From: Nematopogon swammerdamellus
Lineage: Eukaryota > Arthropoda > Insecta > Lepidoptera > Adelidae
Assembly (NCBI GenBank): GCA_946902875.1
Contig: OX336343.1
Location: 13,885,361 to 13,949,360, forward strand
Reading direction: 5' to 3'
Length of the DNA: 64,000 bases
The notes under the pieces are model-generated. The model saw only the letters and a program-made list of their open reading frames with translations. It was not told the origin of the DNA and did not search any database. Of the stretch, positions 12,201 through 24,200 are shown in pieces (the first letter of the stretch is position 1; every line of letters starts with the position of its first letter). The position numbers were made by a program, and so were the translations under genes.

Positions 12201-15200
12201 AAAGATGCAATGAGAGAGTTGGAAAGGATGACGAGTTTGCGTAATGAATGATACGAGCCAAAAATCAAACTAAAAACGAGTAAATAAAAAAATAGGTAAA
12301 AAAACTTTTAAGTTAAACGGTTTTATTAAAAAAAAAACTAGAAAAAAAACAGCTGTACAAAAAACTAGAAAATAATATGGACACAATCCTGGGCCTTCTT
12401 AAGATTTTACGTCTGGGTAAGAAATCGTGCAATACTAGCGTGCTGTCTTCTCATGTCGGATGCCAAAGGGCACATTGTGTCGCTGCGTCAGCGGATTAAG
12501 TAATAAATTGAGACTTTTAACAGACTAATATAAAAACGTGGGGCGTATAATATGCGTAATAAATAACATGCGCCCCACGTTTTTATATTAGTCTGTTAAA
12601 AGTCTCAATTTATTACTTAATCCGCTGACGCAGCGACACAATGTGCCCTTTGGCATCCGACATGAGAAGACAGCACGCTAGTATTGCACGATTTCTTACC
12701 CAGACGTAAAATCTTAAGAAGGCCCAGGATTGTGTCCATATTATTTTCTAGTTTTTTGTACAGCTGTTTTTTTTCTAGTTTTTTTTTTAATAAAACCGTT
12801 TAACTTAAAAGTTTTTTTACCTATTTTTTTTTTAAATTAATTAAGAAATTAAGATTCTGTCATGTTTTTACTCGTTCTCGGGACTTTGGGAGGTCATAAG
12901 TCCTTTTCATGGTATTAACTTCCAAATAATCTTTTTTCTAAAACAAGGATACATCGTTAAATTCAATAAATTTTATTTCGTGCTGATACAAACATGAACA
13001 AAAAGGTTACAAGGGTTTAAAGCTGGGATTTTGGTAATTTTCAAAAATAAAGAAAAAAAATCGTATCTCGATACCACGTGACACCTGACAAAAGGTATGT
13101 TGGGTCAAAACGTTGCAAATGACTTCACTTACCTACAAAAAAAAAATTGTCTGTCGATGTGCCGAACACTCTGTATAATAAGAACTTTATCACAGCTCTA
13201 TTATTATAAGAGTGAGAATGGTTGCTAACCAACTTTAAATGGTTATAGATCCTAAATGGTCATTCGAAATGAAAAATGATACGAGAAACCTAAAGATCAT
13301 TTTCAAATACCTATTCAACGATACCCCACTTAACATAGTTAGCCAACTTTAATTTTTTTCTTTTTCACAATATGGCACCTAGTTGTCGCCATAGTGAATT
13401 TTGATTGACACTCGCAAGAATAAGACAAATCGATTGACGTAAGAATCATCAAAATCGGCCCACGCGTTTGGTCTCTAGAGTGCCACAAAGGAACAAACAT
13501 ACATACATACATACATATATAGGCTGATAAACACATAACCCTCCTTTGCATCGCGCAGTCGGGTAAAAAAGTAGGACTATATTATACTCTTTGGAACTGG
13601 TCTATAAATGTGGCTTCGTCTTTATCCTCACTATGGATATAGTGTCTCATTATAATTAAACAAGAAATTATGAATCTCTTATAATATAATATAATCAAAT
13701 TAACCAAAAATATTCTTATTCTTTAGCACCAAGGCGGTGCTAAAGAAGGCTACACAAATCATAATAGTACAGGCATTTAAGCACCCACATGTATGGGGGG
13801 TCAAACAAATAGGTACCTAACATTTGTTGTATAGGTGTTCTCAATAAAATTTGTATGGAAAAAATATTTTTTGTTGTTTCAAAAAAATTTTTTTCTTCAC
13901 AGAAGTTGTTTAGTTTCACATATAGAATAACCCCCTTATGTCAGTTAATAAAAATATTACGGAGGCAACTGCAACACCGGTTAACATAATTTTTAACTCA
14001 CAATAAATAATAGTAATATGTAGAACCGAAACGCGATCTCTCGCCGCGACTCGTCACGTATCTGCATCGTTCACCGCCATGCGACAGTGACCGTGTTGTT
14101 TGATGGGTAGGATGGCCACCCTAGTGGCCCTAGAATAACGACGTAGCGTAGAACAGGTGTAAAGTCATCAGTGAGTCTTGAAGTTCGCCTAGATCTTCCA
14201 ATCACAACATCATATTCACAGTTTCTGGCTAACTACAAAAATAAAGCCCTGCTTATTACTCGTGTTGCAAGCAGAAGGTGATGCCGATGTTTTTGTAGTC
14301 ACAACAGCCTTAAGACTTTCGACGAGGGAACAACCTGTTGGCGTTGTAGCTACAGATACGGATATTTTGGCATTACTGATTGCAAGAGCAAGCACTGAAA
14401 ACAATGTGTACATGTACCTGCCTGGAGGATCTACAACAGCTGTCAGAGTTCACAATATTGGAAAATTGCAAAAATCACTGGGAAATGGAATGATGGAAGC
14501 ACGATTGTTTTGCCATGCCATGACAGGGTGTGATATAACATGTGCCATTTTGGTAAAGGACAAAAATCTGGATTTGATCTTCTTGAGAAAGATTCGAATC
14601 TCCTATCATCAGTGAGTGTATTTGCTGCACATAATTCAACTCATGAGGAGATAAGCTCTGCAGGTGAAAAGGTCATTATTGAGCTAAGTATATAAGAAAA
14701 GGACGCAGAAAATTAATTACGATACTTTTACTACTGCCAAGCAGTTGCTCAGCAAGCCTTGTCACGAAAATTTTACATTTCTACTCTTCCTCTAACCTGC
14801 GACGCAGCCCAATTGCACTCTTTCAGAGTTTATCATCAGGTATCTTGGTTTTTACTTGCATACAGATACAATAATTTTCTTTAAACAGTTGGGCTATTTA
14901 GCTTACAATTCACATTTAATCATTTTGTTTCCAGGTGCAACAATGGTTGGGGCAAACTCTCCCACCAACTGATTGGGGCTGGCGTAGTGGGAATGGAAAT
15001 TCTCTAGAACCAGTACCAATGACAGCACCACCAGCTCCGGATAACCTAATGATTTTGCTGAGTTGCAAGTGCAAGATGTGCCCAGATCGTTTGTTCCCCC
15101 ATGTGCAAGCACTGTCAGGGATTCGAGTGTTTAAATAATTCTGGGTGGTCGCCTCTTGAGGATGTGGATGAGGATGATCCAATACTATAATAAATACTAG

Positions 15201-18200
15201 TGTCACGAAAAGCGTTTTTATTACTCCTACACTCCCAACATATATTTTAGTGTTGTTTCCTATATCAAAGAGCCGAAAGTATGCATAACCGATAACATTT
15301 TCGTCAAGATTTCGTAAAAATTTATTTATAACATCGTATGTCTTACGATGTCTTAAAAATCTAAGTTGCTCTATAGCTACAGATTGGGAACTTTTTTAAA
15401 AAAATTTGGACATATATAGGTACAATTTAAAACAACAAAATAAATGTTAGGTATTTGTTTGACCCTCGGGACTCTTTAGGCCTGTACTATAATGTTTTCT
15501 TTCATGCATCATTTTTGCTTGCTTTAGCACCGCGTTAAACTCTAGGGTTGTTTTTTATTTTTCATACATTTTTGAAGGCGGTTTTTATATTTTTTTTAAT
15601 AGTTTTTTATTTCACACTTTTTTTTTGTAATTTTTTGCTATTCATGTACTTACTCGGCGGAATCGCTTTCCATTCCAATCCGATCTTGACCAAATTGAAA
15701 TGGGACCACACGGGAAGCACCAGCTTTCAAATAAAAAAGTGGTCAAGTGAACCATGTTCACGTGCTGAGGGTCCCGTTACCACACTGCTCCGCTTTCATC
15801 TATTTATTTTCTACCAGGGTGCGGTCAGGCTTTGGATGGGTAGCCGTACGACCGTGGTTCGGCTGGCTGTAGTTCGGATTCCACTTGAAACTGTAGTTTC
15901 ATCCCTTTATGTACATATGTAGCTGGAATTGATCAACCGCCCGTTTTGATTGGTACACCAACACTGAACGAATGTCAGTCGAAGAAAACGGCTATAAAAA
16001 TTATACATGTTTTCCATCCATGTCAATGTAGCTGGCACTACCAAAGGAGAGACTGGCATGGCACCTCTCTGAAACTGACTGACTAACTAACAATTACTCT
16101 GGCACAACCTTTACATGTGAAATAGCATCAAGTCAAACTTTATTTGCATGACTACGCCAATTTGAATAGTTTTCACAAAAAAAAAGTTTTAAAAAACATA
16201 AAACCGACTTCCTAAAAAAAGGAAAACTAAAAAACTATTCAAAATAAAAATATAAAAACCGCCTTCAAAAATATATGAAATAAAAACCTAAAAAAAAAAA
16301 AACGAACCCTAGAGTTCAAGGCGGTGCTAAAAAGGCTACACAAATCACAAAGGATATTATCATCCGCTCATGTTTTCTTTCATGCATCATTTTTGCTTGC
16401 TTTAGCACCGCCTTCAACTCTAGGGTTCGTTTTTTTTTTTTTAGGTTTTTATTTCATATATTTTTGAAGGCGGTTTTTATATTTTTATTTTGAATAGTTT
16501 TTTAGTTTTCCTTTTTTTAGGAAGTCGGTTTTATGTTTTTTAAAACTTTTTTTTTATTTCACAGTTATTTTTAGTAATTTTTTGCTATTAATGTACTCGG
16601 CGGAATCGCTCGGCCTTCGGCCTCGCGATTCCGCCTCGCTTTCCAATCCGATCTTGACCCAATTAAAATAGGACCACGTCAGCTTCGATAGCTCAGTGGT
16701 GCAGACAGTCAACTGTCGCTATTGAATTTTAAGCAACGCTGGGTGCGGTCAGTACTTAGATGGGTGACCGCTGACCGTTGGAGGCTGACCAAGGTTCGGA
16801 TTCCTCGTAAAACTGTAAGTCCCTTCCCTCGTAATTTTACTTGGTGGTAGGGTTTAACCTTCCCGGGTTGGTACCACCGCACTGAATTAAACGTCGGTCG
16901 AAACGGCTATGTAAATAGTTTGTGTTTTCCGACCAGTTCAGTGTAGTCAGCACGATCAAAGGGGGAAGCACTGACATGGCACTGGTGTTATGGGCTGACA
17001 TCACAGACGTTGTAGGTGATGTTGCAGAACTTAGTAGAATGGACAGACATAAACGTGTTACGGAAGCCTACTTTTATTATCAAATAACCGTCGGAGGACC
17101 TTGGTTGAAAATTGTAAAATTTAGTAGAACGGATAGACATGCATATGTTACGGAACCCTACATTCATTTTGCAGAACTTAGTAGAATGGACAGACATAAA
17201 CGTGTTACGGAACCCTACTTAACAGTTGCACTCCGGGAGTGCCGGCAGATCCCGTGCCACTCTAACTTAACCCTTAACGCAATGACTTAAGGTTTCATTT
17301 TAAAAATGACGCTGACGCGATGTCGCGAGTTATACATTTTTACCCACCTAAAAAAGTGCCAAGAGCCGCTAAAGAAGTTTTCACTTCAAAAACCTCAGGG
17401 TTATCCCCTTTCAAATAAAAAAAAAAAGAATTTTCAAAATCGGCCCACAATTGACGGAGTAATCGCGTAACAAACATCCAAAAAAAGAAAACATACCGTC
17501 GAATTGAGAATCTTTTAGGTCTAAAGTAAATTTCTCGTGAAGACAAATGCAACGAGCCCAAACACGATGGGTTTATCATGTGTAGTTTAGGAGTTCCTAT
17601 GGCCACCTTCTGTCTCCATCATCAAACCAGCTCGATGGTACTCGGTACAGTAGGTACTGGCCAGGTACCATAATAAATTAAACGCCGGTCGGAAAAGATA
17701 AAAAAATTTCAAATTTAGAATATTCATGAAACAAGGGTCCGAATATGTATCACTAGTATATCGATTCATGTATTTCAACAGGACAGAGAAAATTTCAAAA
17801 TATTAGGTATTTAATACTTTTTAGTTTTTTTTTTTTTTGTTTTTTTTGGAAATCGGTTTAATATTTTTTAAAACAGTTTTTATTTCATTCTTTTTAGTAA
17901 TATTACATAAAAAAGAATAATCGAAATCGAATAATCGAAATCGATTGAAGTGGTACAGAATTATTCGCCATATGTGTCAGACTGCAAATTGCTGAATAAG
18001 TCCACATCACAAATGTTTTGCTGAAGGTAACCACACACCATACTAATTTATCAAACTGAAAATTGCCGAAAACGACCACATCACAAGTTTTGCTGAAGGT
18101 AACCACACACCATAGTATTATGCTGATTTTTCGAAAACCACTGAACCAATTTCGATAAAATTGAAATGGGACCACCTCGGAAGTATGACCTAACTAACAA

Positions 18201-21200
18201 AAAAAGAATTTTCTAAATCGGCCCTCAATTGACGGAGAAATCGTGTTACAAACATACAAAAAAATAAAAAAAATAAAAAAAAAAATAAAAAAAAAAAAAA
18301 ACATACAGACGAATTGAGAACCTCCTCCTTTTTTGGAAGTCGGTTAAAAATATGGGATATGCCACTTTGTTTAATAAAAAAGTCTTTCTGCGAGACAGAA
18401 ACTGTCGAGTGCAGGAGACTCATTTATTGCACTGTATGATTTTATGTGTTAATAAATATTTTAATTTCATTTATTTCCAATTTATTTCATCCATATCTCC
18501 TACTTCCATCTTAATTATTATTTTGCCATATAAATAAATAAAGCGAAGTTTCTACGGGCGGTCGGCGGTGGCCGTTTATCGTAAGTATGTCAATTTATTT
18601 TAATTTTTTTATTTTATTGAAAGCGCAACCTATGGCGCCGTGCCACCCATAGAGTGTCTAACGACGCCTATGATTTCGCTTGGGATGGCTCTGTGAAATA
18701 CTATCGCTGCATAATTCATGAGGGAGTACTCGGAGGATCTGTTTAACGCGATCACCGCGTTTTACCTCCGCACCACGCCCACTGGGCAGGGATTTCATCC
18801 ATACACGCTGAACTTATAGCGGATGCGTGCCAATTGGTTCTGCTCATCTTTCCTCTACAGAACCGGTAATCTCTGGAACGCTCTCCCTGCCCATATATTT
18901 CCCCTTTATGCTGTACATGTACAGTCTCAGATTCTCCAAGGGCGTAAATAGGCGCCTGTGAGGCCGGCATGACATTCGAATAAGACAGAATGTCCATGGG
19001 CATATATGTGTATGAATGTCCTTATAACTCGTGAACCACTTTATCGATTTACATGCGGTTTTCACTGTTACATTTCGTTACTTCTCAGGATGATTTTAAG
19101 CTGTCAATCACGACGCTACGTTATCGGTGGCTTGAGCTATGATCAAAAAGTCAGGCGAAAACTTGAAATTTTGACTGTTCAGACATTTAACTTTATCTCC
19201 AAATGTATGAAATTTTGAGGAAAATGAATAATTTTGTGCACAACTACATAAAAATAGCTATATTGTTAATTTTTTTCAGAATTTTAAAACAACCCTTAAT
19301 AGGTCAAAGTTCGGCGACAAAAGTGCAGTTTTTGTCAACTTTTAAACGAAATATTTGTTAAAGTAAACTTATTGATTATAGCAAAGTTATATATTTTTGA
19401 AATTGCCTTAACAATACCTATAGAATGACATGACATTTGATTTATATAAAAAAACAAAAAATATTTTTGGTTTACATTTTGGGGTAGCCTATACTTTCCA
19501 TAGGACTATTAGACAAACTTATTGATAATATATCTAGCGGCAAAAAATATACGTAATTTGGCGTTAGTTTTATCGAAATCGGTTAAGTAGGTCCGGAGAT
19601 ATCTGCGTGTGACCGACAGACAGACAGACAGACAGACAGACACCAGAGCGATCCCATAAGGGTCCCTTTTTTCGCATTTTGCGACGGGACCCTAAAAAGA
19701 ATCATCGAAATCGGTTCACCCAGTCGAAAGTTCTGAGGTACCTAACAAACAAAAAAAAAACAAAAAAAAACAGTCGAATTGAGAACCTCCTCCTTTTTTT
19801 GAAGTCGGTTAAAAATATGAATATCTGAAATGAAATATCTAGTGGAAATAAACCTTAAAGTCCTGGGCGGGCGCTATCGTTGTTGTGATAGAAGCACTGA
19901 GACATACCTCCAAAACCCTCGGTTTCCCCGAAGAGGTCCCCGAAGCGTAGCCAGTGCACGGAAGCAAGTTGGTCTACATCCGGTCCCGTGAGAGACCGGA
20001 AGTACCTACCGTGCAGCTCCTTGCCTTTCCATACTTCCATGCGGTCCTCAGTGCTCAGTACAACCGGCTTCCGCCAGTTCTCTTTTCCCATGCTCAGCGG
20101 GGTAAGACCTTTATCGCTGGTGACGACATCGCGATGCATCTCACAAACATCAGTCTTTTCCAAAAAGTACTGACGGAGATTGCATACCTCGCGGTTGTGC
20201 AGGTTCTTGGCATTTAACATACCTCGACCCCCACACTTCCGCGGGATATACAACCTCATGACCGATGATCGTGGGTGGTGCATACGGGATTTTGTCATCA
20301 GCGTCCTGACCTTTCTGTCCAGCGAGTCCAATTCGGTCTGAGTCCATCTGAGAATACCGAAGGTATATACGAGCACAGGCATGACCCAACCGTTATAGGC
20401 ACGAATTTTATTGCCGCCTGACAAAAGGCTATTTAGCACTTTTGTAAGACGGTGAAAAAACTTTTGAGTTTCAAGCTGTGACCTCTTAGGTGAGTGTTTG
20501 AGTTTAACACAAACATGCTTTCTAGCTCTGGGCAGTCATAGTGCCGCTTCAGTATTTTGTATGTCTCTATGAGATCTCCTCTATGTCTTCGTTGTTCCAG
20601 CGTTGTTAGTTTGAGGATTTTTAATCTTTGTTCATATGGTTTTTTTCTTAGAGTTTTTGGCAATTTTGTCGCTCTGCGCTGTACACTTTCAAGTAAATTT
20701 ATGTCTTTGGTAAAATAAGGGTTCCAGATTTGAAAACCATATTCAAGTAGAGGGCAAATGTAAGTTTTGTAAATCTTTATAAATGTTGTCATTGTTAGTG
20801 CTTGAAAAGCTTTCTTTACTAAATATAGAAGTGAATTTGCTCGCTTTACAATAATTTCAATATGGTTTGCCCATTTCAGGTTATCTGTTATTGTTATACC
20901 AAGGTCAAGGTCATCAAACCCAGTTGATAGTCGTGTTTGGGGTTGTTTCTACCAAGGTGTAGAACTGTGCATTTGTTGGGGTTAGTTTTAATAATCCAGT
21001 CTTGAGTCCATTTTGTGATTTCATCCAGAGCTTCCCTTAATATTCCACAATTCAAAACAGCATCAGCAGTGAGCTTGACATCATCAGCAAAGAGACTCGT
21101 TGATATTCCAAGGGGTTGGGGAAGATCAGAGATGAAGATACCGAACAGTGTCGGAGCCAGGACAGATCCTTGTGGTACACCGCTGAGCACTTTACGAACA

Positions 21201-24200
21201 TCTGATAGTAATCCTCCCACTCTCACTTGGTATGTACGTCCCGTTAGATAATTTTCCAACCATGTCAGCAGTTTACCACGTATTCCAAGATGCTCTAATT
21301 TTGCAAGTAATCGGCGATGTGGCACCGTATCGAATGCCTTCTCAAAATCTAGATAGATAACATCGACAGGAATTTTAGCATCAAATTGTTTTGTCCAATA
21401 GTTAAGGCAAAGTAGGAGGTTAGAGATAGTTGATCGATTAGGTACGAATCCATGTTGTTGGTAAGGTATAATGTTTTCTGATTTTAGGAAACCTTGCAGT
21501 TTATTCGCAATGATTCTTTCCATGCATTTGCATACTATACTGGTCAGGCTTATGGGTCGGTAGTTAGTTGCCATCATCTTGTCACCTTTCTTGTATACCG
21601 GGGTTACGATTGAGTGCTTCCAGTTCATCGGTACAATTCCAGATTCAAAAGATGACATCGTGATGTCATGTATAGCTGGTAGGACAATATCCGAGCATTT
21701 CTTTAATACAGCGCCCGGCAGACCATCGGGACCAGATGACGAGGCTGGATTTATGTTGTTGAGAGCGCTCTGCACAGAATCCTGAGAGAAAATAATGTCA
21801 GAGATGGAGTTGGTTACTCTACGTAGCGGGTCAAGGGCGACTGATGCAATAATAGCAGGTTCATGTGAATAAGCTTTATGGAATTCGTCAGCAAAACAGT
21901 TGGCAATGGTTTTTGGATCTACTGTCATGTTGCCTTGTGCGTCGCGCATAGCTGGAGGTATAGTGACTTTAGATGAAATCTGGCTGCGCATATGTGCATA
22001 AAAAGTTTTTTGCCCTGAGAGAACTATTCTTGATTCAAACTCGCTTCTTCGTCTTCTAGTAAGAGCAACACATTTATTGTTCAGTAGCCTGTATTCTTGG
22101 TAGTTAGCAGTGGTTTTATTTTTGGTATAGGTTTTCCACAACTTTGATTTTGTTTTAATCAAAGCTATGGTTTCTGCATCAATCCAGGGTTTATTACGCT
22201 GCTTCCTATGCTGCATTAGAGGAGCATGCTTCTCTATGTTTATATGCATGATTTTCTCAAATGTCGACCATTTTATTTGTGCGTCTGCGTCATGAAGATT
22301 AATGTCGAGATCTGAATTCAAATCTGTTCTGAGTTTCTCATAATCAATATTGTGCAGTGCTCTCCTTGGTTCCGGATTATGTGTTGTGTTAACATTATTT
22401 TGATACTGAATCTGGAAATACAGGCATACATGATCACTCTTTCCCATTGGTGTTTCTGTCTAAAGATTGGTTATCAGACATTCATCATTGCATAGGATTA
22501 GATCAAGCAGCGATGGTGTGTTGTTTTCCCTGAATCTTGTCGGTTGGGTCACAAGCTGAGCTAGACTACTGTCCAGAAACATGTCTTGGAATAACTCAGC
22601 GGAAGCGTCACATCTCTGTGATGCTGTCAATGGCCAGATTATGTTTCGATAATTGAAGTCTCCGGCAATCACCACTGTGTTGTTTTCAGCGGCTAGTTTA
22701 AGGTTGTTATAAAGTGAGTGGTCATGTTGTTGCCAATCTGAATGGTCCGGTCTGTATACTCCGACTAGTAAAAAATGGTGCTGACTCACCCGGATGTCCA
22801 CGTAAAGCGCTTCCACTGAGTCTAGAGTATACCTGGTGTTAACATTGGCCGCTACAGGAATGCCGTTGATGTGGTTACTTATGTACATTGCAATGCCTCC
22901 GCCACGTTTCTTGCTGTGATGCTTCCGGTCGTGTCGAAACAGGGTGTACCCAGGTATGTGGTATGTTCCGCTGCGATCTGCCCTTTTGAGCCAAGTTTCG
23001 ACTAAGATGACAATTGTGGGTTTTTTCATATTTATTTCAAGCAAAAGTAAATCAAATTTAGGTGGTAAGGAGTCCAGATTCGTGTATAGCAGGGTTATTG
23101 TTATAAAGGGCCAGGATATCGGCAATGCTACTCGTTTTTTGGAATCTTGACAATTGTCGGACTGCCTCTAATATATTTTATTGTGAGGTCAATCTCGCCG
23201 GCTTCCGTTCGTGCAGCTAGCTCTTTGCGTAATTCCAACCATTGGTTGCGCTCCATAGGTGTGCGATCGGACGCAACCGAAATGGAGCCTGTTATTTTAT
23301 TTTTGTTTCTCAAAACATTACGTGCATCTAGCCTGGATTTGAATACAATTTTTACAGGCCTAGGCTTATCACCAGGTTTACCCAGTCGAATGACTTTCAA
23401 AATTTTGCTTTTTGGATCGTCTATAGCACCCGTAAATGATTCATTGATTTTTTCCTCGTCTGATTTGACCTTATCTGATACAGAGCCAGTGGAACATTCT
23501 GGAATGTTATAGGCGATCACATTCCGGATTCTATAATCCCTTTCCTTAATTTCTTTTATGATTTCTTCGCTCGGGTCGGTGGCAACTGGATTGTTTACCT
23601 TATTTTTGGTGAGTGCTGCGACTTCCAATCTCAGTTGTGCTATGCTTTTGATAAGTTGCGGAACTTGGAACAATCCTACCTTGCATCCAGAGCAGAGAAA
23701 CATTAACACTCTGGCAGTCTTCGATGCCATGCACCGGGCTTCCATGGCGCTCATTTCACTGCATTTGATGCACAATTCTCGCTTACAGCCATCACACACA
23801 ACAGCATCATTTCCGAGCACTTTTTCACAAGTAAAACACTTTGCCATTTTATTGCCCACACTATTCGGGGTTGTCGAACATGAAGTTTGTATTTCAGGTT
23901 TATTTGGACGTGGAGTTTGATGAGCTGTCCTGATATTTCTCTGCGAGTGCTTTAAGCATATACATTGATTTTATAACCCTGTCGGGACAGATAGACCACT
24001 CCATATAAAAAATTTGGTAACGTTGTAAATCGTAAAACCAACAGAGGGCGCTAATAATTTTTCTTGATGTTGTCGTAAAACAAACAGGTGGCGTTAATGT
24101 TTGTTAATACTTCTATACTAAGGGCGCTATCTAGTTGAAATACAACAGTATCTAGGTACCTTTAATTTCCACTAGGCTGTAGAATTACTGCTACTAGACA

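Noticed and set aside
16729..16772. A 5S rRNA gene
   Set aside because: Only about 44 bp of 5S-like sequence is present, embedded in a SINE head, without gene ends.
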